The notes beneath the pieces were generated by a model, which worked only from the letters and a program-made list of their open reading frames with translations, had not been told where the DNA came from and did not search any database. Made by a program: the position numbers and the translations under genes. From positions 38,042,283-38,106,282 of the forward strand of contig OU612066.1 of assembly GCA_914767715.1 (NCBI GenBank): DNA of 64,000 nt. The letters are read 5' to 3'. The DNA is from Membranipora membranacea. Its lineage: Eukaryota; Bryozoa; Gymnolaemata; Cheilostomatida; Membraniporidae. Below are positions 38,520 to 50,765 of this stretch, piece by piece (the stretch's first letter is position 1; each line of letters begins with the position of its first letter).

Positions 38520-41448
38520 TATATTGTTAGATTATAAGAATTAGCAATTGATTAGCACACAGAAAGTAATTCCTGAAGGGACAAGGGGCAATGGCTGTGC
38601 CTGGGTTAGGATTGGTAAAGATGCGAGTAATTGAATCAAAAGGCCAAAAGAAGGGAGGAGCAAGTCTCATGTTACAGTTGAGTTATTCATTACACACTTT
38701 GGGAGCGATCAGTAAAATTCTGCTATAATTGTGGTTGATTTGACTGTTGACTGTTTTTTCTTACCATGCGTGGACAGTTTTGGGGCAGATGTGGATACAC
38801 GAAATAACTCCTTTATGAGAGACCTGACTGTGCTGTGGGTTTGTTTAGATTATTTTACGCTCGACCTAATGATGTGACCGTGATGGAGGTGATTGATAAG
38901 GCTTAATTTGAGGCAGGGCACAATTTTTCTCATTACTAGCAAACTAGGTATTCTAAAGCCACTGTTACATGTTAAGCAGTAAGTTAGTCTCTCACCTCCA
39001 CCATGGTCGGGGATAAATCCTCTTTCAGACATTGCGCAAAATTAATTATTAAATGTACAGGCCTTTTGCAGTTGGTGCAAGTCCAGTGGTCGAGGCCTCA
39101 ACCCACTACAGAGGCCTGTGATTAAATGTCGAATTTGTACTTGGGTGTTACGGTCTCCACTCATCTGGACTCCACCTCCCTTGATGGTAAAGCAGTTTTC
39201 CCAATGCAACATTACAGACTATCCCTGATTTAGCATGTTCAGCAAATTTTCATTTTCACATTGTTCTCGATCAATTTCAGAGTGTATCTTGCCTTGTGTA
39301 ATTAATATCGTGGTTGCAATGTTAACCGATTTCATGAATATTATTCTCAGTAGCGGTACGATAATTTACTCAGAAGAGCCCCCTTTAGCGTTTGAGTTTG
39401 ATCCAATTTGCCTGCTTTCTGGGCGTTCCTATTCTACTGGTGAGCCGACGGAGACTAAAAAATCCTAATGCTGGCAAATTGGATCATGCTTGATCTAATA
39501 TAGATGTGGCATTTAGTGCTTATTATTTACACATTGGCTCTAGTGTAGTAATTGTAGCCAAAATATGAACAGGGAGTTTGGGGCAGTCTATCTGATGCAA
39601 GTTTACCCCGTAATAGAGTTGTGATAAATGGATAGACAACTCTTCAATAGTTCAGCATCCTTGTTAGTTTATGGTCGATTATCCACACTCCATTTTCCTT
39701 TGAGCTATGAAGCTTTTGCCGCTGTTTTTTATTAACATGAATAAATTGCACATGATTATGAACACAATGAAATGTCTTAATTTCATATCACTGGTAAGTT
39801 TTAGGTATCTAAATTAATTCTACTGTCTATATCCCAACCTAGAAAACATATAACATCTTAAAAGTTACTGCAAGTAAACCCATCTTCTGGTGATCAGCGA
39901 CGCAAAATATATAGATATAAAACCTTCAATGAGGGTTATTCTAACCCTGTCACACATCCACATTATTTTGTTCTGTTTGTGGTGATTTTGATGTTGTCAT
40001 ATATTATGAGTCTGTTAGAGTTTATAAGTATAACACCAATGTCCAATCTTAGCATTTTCTGTGTTACTGCTGTCAGGAGAATGAGAACCTATGATGCTTT
40101 AACAATGCCGAGTCTCTCCAAGATTACAGGCAAGAGTTAGATAAGCCAACGTAATCAGGGGCAGACCCAGGACTGCTCACACCTCAGGTCTGCTCTATGA
40201 GTAAAACAGGTGGAAATATCTTGACAAATAGTTTTGAGAAAGGCCAACATGTAAAAAGTTTGTGTTTTGTGTTAGCCGTCCTATTTATGTGCATGATTAG
40301 ATTTGGATCCTTCATGCACTGTTACAATGAAAAGGACATGCTTGATAATTATATAACCTCATCACAGAGTGAGTATAACCTTACTCTATGACATCATCAT
40401 GATTCGATAATAACATGTTTATTAAAATGGTTCTGGTTTTAGCCCAAACAACAAAAGTTGTTTATTTGTATTTATGGTATGAGATCAGATGTTAACCTTT
40501 TGATGATTCAGCCCACGTTTGTTGTGCTTCTAAGAAATGTAAGCAGTGTTCCAGGATCTTGATTCCTAATATTCTCGCTACCCAATCAGATAGCATATAA
40601 AGTAAAATCATGTCGGCGGCACGGCCAGGCCCGGTCATCACGGCCAGGCCCGGTCATCACGGCCAGGCCCGGTCATCACCTCTAGTGATGACTATAACTG
40701 GCTAAGGAGAATCATACATGATCTGATGATTATATAACTAACTAATCTGACACCCACAGTGTGACGTTGAGTACATATACATAGTAAACTTCACTGATAG
40801 TCATGTATTATTCACCACACATGCATAAAAATGGGAATTGGCAACATATGCTGATGACCTTTTAGGGTTTGAATGATATAGCTAATATCCTTACCCAGTT
40901 CTAAGAAACATATTACGGCTAAGGAACTTATTTATTTCCTTATAATGATTCCAGCTACCCTCAACTTCATGTAGCTGCTGGGGAGTAAATAAAAGCAGAA
41001 TTATTTGACAGTAACTAATAAAAAAACAAAGTAAGCAGCAGAATACTGGCAGTTGTTGAGCAAAAAAATGGAGCAAGTTTTCAGTCCTGGAATTGATTCA
41101 TAAAGAAATATCAGGTCAGATATCAAAATATATGATATGATTTCAATGTAAGAATATTTTATACATCCCCATAGTATATGTAATAAGTAAATAAATTTAT
41201 GAGTCCTGAGCAATTGTGAATAATATCCAGATTCAAAACCACTGTCAAGCTACCACAAACATTGATTCCCTCATAGTTCCTCATTTCAAGTAGCACCAAA
41301 TTTATCTTACTGCTATGATAAAAGATGTGGCAGAATTCAAAGGTGCAAACTTCTCTATAACCAACAGCCGGTTTTTTTGTGCCTTTAGCTGCTCAGTCAT
41401 CCCACTATGTACATCTTCTGCCTTCCTATGGGTCATATCGGTATAATA
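38520..41448. other. Intergenic DNA, no gene recognised
   Basis: AT-rich. A 64-codon frame at 40197-40391 has a hydrophobic stretch but no family likeness or splice context. A short GC-rich tandem repeat lies at 40620-40676. Confidence 0.4.
40620..40676. repeat. 19-bp GC-rich tandem repeat, three units
   Basis: Three identical copies of CACGGCCAGGCCCGGTCAT in otherwise AT-rich DNA. Confidence 0.9.
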
Positions 41449-42468
41449 CTAGCTCCCAGTAAAACAAGAATCACAGTACACAATAAGAACCATGGCTATC
41501 ACTATAAGAAGGGTGATAACTCCGAACGCTGCTGCCAGACAATTATACATTAGAGCCCATCGTGAATATTTATGTGCCTCTTCATAATCACCTGTAAAGC
41601 AACGAGAATAAGTGTTAAAAAATTCATTTCAATCAAATGGAGAGTAACTAAAATCTAATAATCTAGTTGTAATCTTGATGAGAACAAATTTTCCACCTGA
41701 GCTTTAAATCACAATCAAATAATCTCAACATTAGAAAAACATATTCCAGATCTAAACAGCGATGTAAAGTTTGTATGGTGCCAAAGCTCTTTGTTTTCAG
41801 GCATTGAGGGATTTCGGTCTATATAATATCTATAATATAATAAATAAGTTTGATGCTATCTTTCTGACAAGATACATTTATACCAATAACAGGTCGGTCT
41901 CAGTACACCAGGAATGAAGGCTACCTTTAGACTGAGCTTATTTGGGAAACACTCACTGCACTCTGTTGTGAGACAATGAATATATACGGGATATAAAATC
42001 CAGGTTTCTGAAACAATGCGTATAACATGATCTTCATTACTTACACAGTATAAGCTTGTTAACCACTGTGCAGTGTGCACCATATCCAATAAAAAACTAA
42101 CTTCTTTTTCACAAATTTGGAACTTCAAAAGTTTTGCTTGTCAATTCTCACAGGTCGAATCAGGACTAGGAACTTTACATGATGATTGGATAATACTGAC
42201 CTATAAGGTTGGCTTCTCTTGCTCTGGACGATTTAACGATAGCTAATATTCCTATAGAGCAGCAACAGAATATAGTAGATAAAATAGACAAGGTGAGATA
42301 ATCCCTTGGCTCTCTGGTATGTTTGATAGTAGACCGTTTTATCGGTATAAAGGAAGCTCCGTATATAGGTATAGCTGTGTGAACACCTGTAGACTGTGGT
42401 TTACTGCTTGGCAGTAGGGGACGCCTCTCTGTATACGGGGGAGGTGGTGCATCGTCTGTATTATCCAT
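41449..42468 (-). CDS. CD225/dispanin (IFITM-like) membrane protein with PPxY motif
   Basis: Two minus-strand exons, 42468-42201 and 41591-41449 (TAG), join in phase 1 to give 136 residues. The N-terminal tail is cytosolic-type and proline rich, with PPPPYTERRPLLPSS; PPPY fits a WW-domain or NEDD4-binding PPxY motif. The CD225 core follows: PRDYLTLSILSTIFCCCSIG, then ILAIVKSSRAREANLIGDYE, EAHKYSRWALMYNCLAAAFG and a second membrane segment VITLLIVIAMVLIVYC. The YLxLSI...CC.P/S.G.xAI.yS.k...A...gd...A...S..A pattern is that of CD225 proteins (IFITM, PRRT, TMEM91, SYNDIG). These are two-pass endosomal or plasma membrane proteins affecting fusion and trafficking. A possible 5' UTR acceptor (CCTTATTCAG) lies 5' of the chosen ATG. 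The exact subfamily is not resolved. Confidence 0.85.
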
Positions 42469-42918
42469 CGTGTTTCTGATGTTGGATGTTTCTGAATAAG
42501 GAATAAAAAAGTCACCATGAGTTATACATGTTACCATATTGTATGGTCCCTTCTGTCAAAAAACAGCAAAAGGCAATTTAATATTTCGATTTATCAGAAG
42601 AATTTAAGTCTATAAGCCATGAGATGGTCTTGTGATTTTAAGCATTACCGATAAACCTTGCAAGGAACTCTACATCTCACTAAGTTATTTGCACCAGTCA
42701 GCATTATTAATCATACCATATCATATCATGTCTAGCTTCAAATAAAATAAACATGTGAAATGTTGTATTTATATTTACTTTTCTACTCCCCCCCCCTCCC
42801 GAATGACAGAGTAGCTCACCTCTTTATTTGACTTGTAAAACTAACTCGCAAGTTGATTCTGCACCTGCTTATATGTGAAGTGATGATCTATGGAGACTTG
42901 AGCATTTTAAAATCTGAA

Positions 42919-42985
42919 ATAAGCCTGATACGGTCTGTTATAAGCCTGATACAGTCTATCATAAGCCTGATACAGTCTATTATAA
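42919..42985. repeat. 22-bp tandem repeat, about three units
   Basis: Three imperfect copies of ATAAGCCTGATACAGTCTAT (plus two bases), upstream of the CD225 gene. Confidence 0.85.
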
Positions 42986-43530
42986 GCAAGCTGCACTGAT
43001 CAATGATTTGCCAATCAAATTCAAGGCCACCAAAAACTGAGCCTGATATCATTCACTATAAGTGTTAGTGAAGGGCAGTCAACTTCCTCCTTGCTCTCAT
43101 ATTACACACGACCAGGACATGTGTACTTACTTACTATTCAGGATCTGAGTCGCTGATATTCATTGAATCACTCATGAATCGCATACATAGTGAAGGAAGT
43201 ACAATATATTAGTATATCTCACTGGCTTCAAATGGTCAGACGATTCACGTGAATATTGACCAATCACAATTAAAGCGCGTTGAATTGTTGAACATTTAGC
43301 GCTGGGAAAGGGAAAATCTTGACTGGAAATCACAGCTTGGAATTGTTCAGCAAAAATTGTCATGAACGTGATTATGAATGGATTATTTTCCCCACAGAAC
43401 AATCTCAAATGGAACATCATATAAACTTGTTGACAGAAATTAGTTGTGGCTACTCCGCCTTATTTTTAAAGTGGGTAATGAATGCATGAATGAGAGACAT
43501 GTAGGTATTTTAAGTCTAGGTGCTCAGACA

Positions 43531-43600
43531 GCTGCAATGTGAGTTAATGGCATTATATTATCATGGTTGATAATGTAATGCCACAAACTCACATCGCAGC
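43531..43600. repeat. 70-bp hairpin (MITE-like)
   Basis: GCTGCAATGTGAGTTAATGG and the following AT block are mirrored by an AT block and CCACAAACTCACATCGCAGC around a four-base loop. Confidence 0.8.
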
Positions 43601-43884
43601 CTAGATCATACCCCTTTCTTCTAGGGATATGATGTTACATGATATATGTTACCCCCTACATCATTGTACTGACTGAACAATTGCATGTTCTTATTGTGCA
43701 ATACATGCATGACTGAGGTGAAACCTGGTTGGTGCGAACAAGGAGTTCGTATCTCCCTGGTGCGAAGCTCGTTTAAAAAATTTAGCAGTGTCTGTCGCTC
43801 ACTTTGTTAACAGATTCCCAGCTAGTTTCAGGCTGTCATTCAGGAGTGTTTTATAGAAAACCTTTACCAGTCACAATAGCCAAA

Positions 43885-43916
43885 AGGTAATTTCGCGCCC
43901 TTGGTATCTATATTAA
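43885..43916. mobile_element. MITE family with AATTCGCGCCCTTGGTAT ends, solo end
   Basis: AGGTAATTTCGCGCCCTTGG followed by TATCTATATTAA is one terminus of the family at 33080-33330. The other end is missing. It abuts the first recognisable exon of the Harbinger-type transposase gene. Confidence 0.75.
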
Positions 43917-44065
43917 GGATCATAGGCCAGTACGTGATCAGCTCTATGTTTCTCTATCTCAGTGGAGTAACAGCAGATTTCAAAGCTCGTTCAGATTATC
44001 ACGAGGTAAGTTATAAATACTAAATAGTAAGCAAATCAATCAACAGTATTCACATTGCACATACT

Positions 44066-44132
44066 CTCTCCCTCCCTCCCTCCCTCTCTCTCTCCCTCCC
44101 TCCCTCCCTCCCTCCCTCCCTCCCTCCCTCCT
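44066..44132. repeat. (CCCT)n microsatellite
   Basis: About 65 bases of CCCT units ending right at the WLRDYREPFM segment of the transposase. As a long pyrimidine tract it may have replaced the original acceptor region; the nearest AG downstream does not fit the frame cleanly. Confidence 0.9.
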
Positions 44133-45028
44133 GGCTACGGGACTATAGAGAGCCATTTATGCCACCAAATACCTTGGCGAGTGGTCACAGACTCGTGATT
44201 GCTCTGCACTATTACTCCACAACTGATGCTATAGCGTCAATCGCAACACAGTGAGTAGGCCTACTAGAGCTTGCTTTATTGTATAAGTGTAATTTGAATT
44301 ATCTTGAGACGTATGCAATTAGGGTGCTGAGATGTGTTTTGATTTGTTGAGGCCCTACACTAATAGCATGCTTTGTCGACTGCGCTATCTCAGCTTTCCC
44401 AACCTATTGGTAGTTTTTGACAGCTAAGTTAGCTGTATAAGCCAGGGTATGATGGAAAATTTCTCGAAGTCCTGTCTGTATTTCCTCAAATTGACAAGAG
44501 GTTTTGCGTTTATGCATATGACCTGTAAATAAGTTTAGATTACTGTTAGGTATTACCTATACGGTGTAGGCCTTCTCATCTGAGAAACAGTATGAATCAT
44601 GTAGGCTACATGTATCTATTTTGTTAGTGAATATCAATTTACCCTGCAGTGACCAAGTCCGAATCCTTCTGTCTGTTATTATGAGAGCTTTGGTTTGATG
44701 TCCGCATAACATCATTATACACATAGAGAAGACTTAATTTCAGTAATTTATGAATTCATGTTTCCTCATCCAGCTTCAATGTCACTGAGTCCACCGTTCA
44801 CGAGAGCATAACCAGGATCACTCACGCTCTCCTAGAGCTTGAACCAAAATACATCAGCTGGCCGACTCGTGAAGAAATGGAGGTAGAGGAAGCCACATTC
44901 TTCACCCGATATGGTAGGTGCTTTTGTCCACAGACACTCAAGCTAGATTTGGCCTGGATCTATATCCTTTGTTGTCGAGCAATGCATCCCTAACAGCTAA
45001 GAAAACCAGTGCTTGTGGTAATGGTCTT

Positions 45029-45161
45029 AGGCCCTGAGCACACTAGTCCGTTTAACGGATCCGTTTTTGGCCTATATCTATTTCCTGAAGGATCACTTCA
45101 GTGAACAGAATCATATAAGCAAAAACGGATCCGTAAAACGGACTAGTGTGCTCAGGGCCTT
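45029..45161. mobile_element. MITE with GGCCCTGAGCACACTAGTCC ends and TA-type flanks
   Basis: Nearly perfect 39-bp terminal repeats start GGCCCTGAGCACACTAGTCC and include AACGGATCCGTTTTT. They flank a 55-bp middle, and TTA borders both ends (Harbinger-like TWA target). It lies in an intron of the transposase gene. It is a plausible non-autonomous relative but no other copy is in the window. Confidence 0.88.
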
Positions 45162-47462
45162 AGGCAATAGATGTAGTTGAAGTCTGTAGTAGACCTGAAA
45201 TATTGTGGTGTAATCATTTAATGTGATGATTCACGTTGTATTGTTATTGCCTTTCCCAACAGGTTTCCCAGGTGTCATTGGCCTAGTTGATGGAACTGAG
45301 GTGAAGATTGCTCAGCCTTCTCAACACTCAGAGGTGGGTGCTGTTTCTAAAGCTGTTACCATATACTATCATGTCAGTCACGAGTTTACTCTCTGGCCTT
45401 AGTCAATGCACTTTGTAAAGCATTCTATAGCAGCTCCATAATAATGCCCTGTATGTTCAAGGATAATAGACCCACCTATCATGCTTGGCATGTTCATGGC
45501 ATCATGGGTGATGTGTGCAATCTGCTGACCATTGGCTATGTCTATTTGCCTCTGTTGCTGCCAAAGCCCTCTATAAGGCTTTGGTTGCTGCGTTTATCCC
45601 TGCAGTGAAATGCCCAAACTCATAACAGACATTGATTACTCATCTATACTATGAAGCCGACTAGCACCACTGCAGTGGTAGCAATTGCTAATTTAGTTAA
45701 TATCCTATTAAAATTGTTACGGACATACTTTAGTCGGAAAAAGAATTACAGTTTCAACTGTATGCTGGTAGTAAACAGCGCAGAGGAAGTTATTTATTAT
45801 AGTGTAGGCTCTCCAGGATCCTATCATTGTTATATCTGGATATTGACATTTTAATTAAGGTTTCATTACCAGAGGAATGTCAGGACCCTCATGATTGATT
45901 TATAAGTAGATTGTGTCAATTAAAAATAATGAGCAATTAATTTCACTGGTATGTTAATAATGTTTCCTTTAAATGCTGTGCATCACTAATTAGTATCATA
46001 TATAATGTAATGTTCCCCTAACTAGAGTCAGTTGTGATATTGGGATCGAGAATAAAAGTAGCAATTCTATCAGCTCACTCTTTCCTTATTAACATCTCAC
46101 ACTATCCAACTCATAAGAATTCTCCCAATATAACTCACCATCAACACACAACACTATATCATTACACGCAGCATAAATACAGGACATTATCAGACACAAA
46201 GATGTAACTATACCACCAAACAAAAGACATCTTTTCAGTTACATCATCATGATGCCAGAGTCCTGAGACGCACAGACCTGGTGGAGAAACTCAGTACACT
46301 GCCTGCCCAGTATCATTTACTTGGTAAGTTAGTAGTAATTTGTGATTCTTGTGTCTTCTTTTTCCATTGTATGTCAGTGGTTGCTTCAGCTCACCCAGAA
46401 TGAGGTACTTAGCTTGGATTTCAACCTTCATGTCCTCCACAACAAGATGTTTCAATAAGAAAAATCTATGATAAATACTTAAATTTGACAGCAAAATTTG
46501 ATAATTTATGAGCTTAATATTACCCTACTACTTGGCTAAACCAATCTAAACAGGGCTGGTGGTATGGCTAGGCTTGTAATCATCTGCAAACATGTTATTG
46601 ATTTTTTATATGATGTTTACAAGTTCAATCTGACCCCATCTTGCCCAGAGTAGACTTGTTAACTGTGCAGCATTGCTGAATGGAAAAGTACATGTAACTT
46701 TAATACCAGCTGGCTGAACTAGAATAAAATACCCAATATTGTGCATCCAATGTTCATCTGACTATATCTACATATGTTATGCCCACTTCCACGTTGTGGG
46801 TAAAGTGAAAATGCATGATTAAACATAAATTTATATTCAGGCGACAGTGCGTACAAGCTAGAGAGTGGAATGATGAAGCCATACAGAGATACACGTAATA
46901 ATCCTCGGCGGGTGAAGAAATTCAACAAGGCCCACAGTGCCACTAGAGTTCTAGTAGAACACACAAACGGCTGCCTAAAGAACATTTGGCGAAGACTCAA
47001 ACAAGTTGATGTACGCTCAAGGGAGAGGGCGAGAGCAGTGATAAGGTGCTGCCTTATCCTACACAACTATATCCTACGACATGATTGTGTAACAGATAGG
47101 GAGCAGTGTGGCCGAGTGATGACTGAGTTGGGGTTTGACTCTGCGATATCGAAACGAGAGGCCATCTGCAAGACATACTTTAAGCAGGGGGTTGATGACA
47201 CTTTTTAAGGATTAAATTTGCCTTTGTGTCCCTGGTGTGCTCCGAATTGTCCGGAGACTGTTGTTTTGACTTATTTCATTCGTAAATTCAGTGCCATAAC
47301 TCCTGGTCTCTCCCTTGCCTTATAAAAGTTAACTTCTATATAACTGCCATAACTGTACTGGGCCTTTATGCCACAGGTGTGCTCCGAGCTATCTAAAGAC
47401 TGATTGTTTGCCATGATCTACATTTTACATAATTTGAAGACAGGCTCATTGTCCGCACTTTT

Positions 47463-49629
47463 GCTGTATAAATGCAGGTTCGGTAAAGCTCGTAGAGACG
47501 GCGATAGGCAGTTTCCATTCTGTAGACCTATAATACGGCGATATTGACAAGAAAGAACTCGCATACACATGCCCACAGTCAGTACGGAGGATCACCAGAT
47601 AAGTATTGTGAAGCTAACTTGTTACCAGTTGCAATCAGTTTGTAATTTAGGTTGCATAAGCGAGTATGTCCCGATATCATTGCCCTGTTTAGTGAGAGAG
47701 AAGGGGCCAGTACGAACCCCTCGCACTTAATTTGGAAGTAGAAACTCTGGTCAAACCAAAGATCTAGCTAGGATACATGTACTGATACCGGTTTCATGGT
47801 GTGATATAACAGAATCTCACTCTTTTTGATGGGCGAAGTTAATTTTGACTGATTTGCAGGCTGTGTGTCATTGTCTAGACACTGCACCTGAAATATACTT
47901 ACACTTGAATGTCAAATCCAACACACAACCCCTTGTTCTACCGTTTAGTAAATCACAGAATTTCTTGTTTTTGCCATATTGATAAAATACATCGCTTGTC
48001 GTTTCAACCATTAGTTTGTCTAAGCAAGAAATTCTGTCTTTTACCAAGGGGTAAAGCAGTTGAGATAATACAGAATTCCTTGTTTTACCAATTTACTGAT
48101 TGGCAAAACAAGGAATACTGTATTATGTCAATAAGTGGGGCCAGGAATTCTGTGTTTTACCTGTTGGTAAAGCACGGAATTCTGTATGTTACTAATTGGT
48201 AATGCAAGGATCTCTGTGGTTTACCGATAGGTAAAACAAAACCTCATTGTTCTTCCCATCGGTAAAACGAGAAATTCTTTAGTTTTAGTGCTAGAACAGA
48301 AGTTGTCTTTTGTTTACAGCACAAGCGTTCAACAGAATCAACTGTTGACTCTGTTGAACGGTTGCTCCACGAACAGAGGACAGCTCCTCTTTAAACAATA
48401 AAACTAGCAGTTTTACATTTCGTTGTAGTTTTAGTGCTAAAACCAAGGGTTGTCTTCCGCTGTGGCGCACGCTATTCACAGAATGACACCCAAGGGGTCA
48501 TTCCATGGATAGCGTGCGCCGGAAGACAACCCTTGGTTCGAGCACTAAAACTACTTTCGTTGCAGTCATAACTTCCATCCTTTACTCATTGGTCCAGCAT
48601 TCAATTCTTTGCTTTTGCCAACGGCTAATGCAAAGAACTCCGTGGATTACCAATAGGTAAAACAAGGAACTGTTTGTTTAACCATCGGTAAAGCAAGGAA
48701 TTCTTTTGTTTTAGTGCTAAAACATTAGTTGTCTTTTGTTTACAGCACAAGCTTTCAACAGAATCAGCTGTCAATTCTGTTGAACGCTTGCTTCACATGT
48801 AAAGGACAACTCCTTTTTTAGCACCAAAACTAGCAGTTTTACCATTGGGTGCAGTCATAATTTCTGTCCTTTACTAATTGGTTTGGCAATTATAAACAAA
48901 GAACTTTTTGCTCTGCCCATCGGTAAAGCAGGGAATTCAGCGGGTTTTAGTGCTAACACAGGTTGTCTTTTGTTTTTTTGGCACAAGTTTTCCGCAGAAC
49001 CAACTGTTCATTCCATTAAACGCTTGAACCTCAAACAGAAGACAACTCCTGTTTTGTCACTAAGCTAGCAGTAAGGCTTTCCTTGTTTTACCGATTGATA
49101 AATGATTAAATTCCATGTTTTACTAATTGGCTAAGCAAGGCTCTTTGTGTTTCATCAGTTGCTAAAACATTTGGATTTGACATTCAAGTGTAAGTATATT
49201 TCAGGTGCAGTGTCTAGACAATGACACACAGCCTGCAAATCAGTCAAAATTAACTTCGCCCATCAAAAAGAGTGAGATTCTGTTACATCATACCATGAAA
49301 CCGGTATCAGTACATGTATCCTAGCTAGATCTTTTGTTTGACCAGAGTTTCTACTTCCAAATTAAGTGCGAGGGGTTCATACTAGCCCCTTCTCTCTCAC
49401 TACACAGGGCAATGATATCGGGACATACTCGCTTATGCAACCTAACTTACTAACTGATTGCAACTGGTCACAAGTTAGCTTCACAATACTTATCTGGTGA
49501 TCCTCCATCGACTGGCTTGTAGGCATGTGTATGGAAGTTCTTTCTTGTCAATATTGCCGTCTTTTAGGTCTACAGAATAGAAACTGCCTATCGCCACTTC
49601 TCCGCGCTTACCAAACCCAGTATAAATGT
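47463..49629. mobile_element. Giant foldback element, about 460-bp inverted arms
   Basis: The left arm (47463-47922) and right arm (49170-49629) are inverted copies. Shared blocks include GGCGATAGGCAGTTTC, GCATAAGCGAGTATGTCCCG, GGTTTCATGGTGTGAT and CTAGACACTGCACCTG. The 1.25-kb middle is itself built of repeats: TTACC/GGTAAA motif arrays on the left and four hairpin cassettes. No open frame of note. It resembles foldback/TU-type elements but also simply a large palindromic repeat. It begins 255 bp after the stop of the transposase gene. Confidence 0.9.
48280..49071. repeat. Four related hairpin cassettes inside the foldback element
   Basis: Units near 48280-48416, 48425-48554, 48708-48836 and 48944-49071 each open with GTTTTAGTGCTA, continue with GTTGTCTTTTG or a variant, and contain a central palindrome. 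Units 1 and 3 use CGTTCAACAGAATCAAC-type stems; unit 2 uses an unrelated perfect stem around GCGCACGCTAT. Three close with ACTAGCAG or GCTAGCAG. Units are separated by TTTACYNATTGGT...GGTAAARCAAGGAATT spacers. Confidence 0.8.
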
Positions 49630-49989
49630 TTATTTTCATAACCACTCCTGTACTGGGCCTTCATGACACAGTTGTGCTCCGATCGGTATAGAAACTGTTG
49701 TGACATGATTCATTTTTGTCAATTCTTTTGTTCCTGGCTTCGCTTGCTGTTTCGTTGTTTATATGTAGACTGCCAAGATAGTTCATATGAGAGGCTGATG
49801 CTTTTCAGTCAGTTAATTATTGTGTGATAACCATTTTTAGTTTGTTTTTAAACACATCTTTATATTGTAGTGTAACTGTCCACTGAACCAGAGAACTTGA
49901 TTCCAGTTCTCTGACTGAACTTATAAAAATAAATTTATTTTCGTTCTATGTACCGTGTAAAGCAAGATAAAAGGCACTGTAACCGATCA

Positions 49990-50710
49990 TCGGTCAAAAT
50001 GAAATGCCAAACGCAGAATAAGTATCCTCAGGAATATAATGAATACTGAAGTGTAGCCTAGTGCATGAAAATACTAGCAGTACAAATAAAAAGACTGTAT
50101 CAAAACAGCTGAGAACTGAAGCTGTGTCTACTGCACCAAACTGTCTGCACGGAATTAATGACCAGGAACTGTTGTGAAGTATATAGGACATGAAAATAGC
50201 AGTATGAATAAAAAGACAGTCTCAAAACGGCTGAGAACTGAAGCTGGGTCTACTACACTAACTTGTCTCCGCGGCATCAATGGCCAGGCACTGTTTAGTA
50301 AAGATTAGAATAAAAAGGCAATGTCAAAAACAGCAGAGCACTGAAGTTGGGTCTATGCCATAAAAGTTTCTGTATAAAAGAAATGACCAGGCACAGAAGG
50401 GAAGTATAGCACATATTAAATATCAGTATGTATAAAAAGACATTACCAAAACAGCTGAGAATTGAAGTTGAGTCTACTACACTAAAATGTCGGCATGGAA
50501 TAAATGACTGGGCACTGTTGTTAAGTATAGAACATGAAAATATCGGTATGAATCTATAGACAATGACAAAAACAGCTGAGCTCGGAAGTTCTGGCTACTA
50601 TATAATAAGTGTATAAGTGTCTGTAGGAAAGAATTGAAATGACAAGACGCGGAAGAAAAGTATAGCACACGAAAATATAAATACGTATAAACAGACAGTA
50701 TCATGACGAT
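49990..50710. repeat. About 120-bp tandem repeat, five to six diverged units
   Basis: The landmark AAAACAGCTGAGAACTGAAG recurs near 50103, 50225, 50329, 50449 and 50569. It is accompanied each time by GGAATAAATGACCAGGCACTG-like and AGTATAGCACATGAAAATA-like blocks (shortened here). It lies just beyond the stop codon of the minus-strand AT-hook/Myb gene, so probably in its 3' UTR or immediately downstream. Confidence 0.82.
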
Positions 50711-50765
50711 CAAAGTTGTGTTGTAGTAGTTGTGTAGTGTAGTTAGTTGTTAAGTCCTATCAGTT

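Larger units (their letters stand above)
42540..43884. other. Upstream region of the CD225 gene and intergenic DNA
   Basis: Contains the tandem repeat and hairpin listed separately, a poly-C run near 42789 and short frames without domains. The CD225 promoter should lie here. Confidence 0.4.
43943..47208 (+). pseudogene. PIF/Harbinger-type (HARBI1-like) transposase gene, probably decayed
   Basis: Segments in order: 43943-44005 (QFQSSFRLSR-like FRLS motif), 44132-44250 (LVIALHYYSTTDAIASIAT), 44774-44913 (HFNVTESTVHESITRI...HALLELEPKYISWPT), 45263-45333 (GFPGVIGLVDGTEVKIAQPS), about 45726-45836 (YFSRKKNYSFNCMLVVNSAE, YYSVGSPGSYH), 46239-46323 (HHDARVLRRTDLVEKL) and 46841-47208 (GDSAYKLESGMMKPY, RVLVEHTNGCLKNIWRRL, LILHNY). 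These are the DDE transposase blocks of PIF/Harbinger elements: VDGT supplies the first Asp, GDSAY the second, and the Glu of VEHTNG the third. Five segments have compatible GT-AG borders (44250/44774, 44913/45263, 46323/46841). The 45726 segment lacks usable splice sites and about 400 bp separate it from its HDAR continuation. I infer a recently decayed copy. A domesticated gene with an unusual structure remains possible. Confidence 0.72.

Noticed and set aside
40197-40391. 64-codon frame with a hydrophobic stretch
   Set aside because: No family likeness, splice context or neighbouring exon; length within chance for AT-rich DNA.
46719-47066. Minus-strand 115-codon frame
   Set aside because: Shadow of the last exon of the Harbinger-type transposase.
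47909-48202. 97-codon frame inside the foldback element
   Set aside because: It is read through the GGTAAA/TTTACC repeat array and has repetitive composition without a domain.
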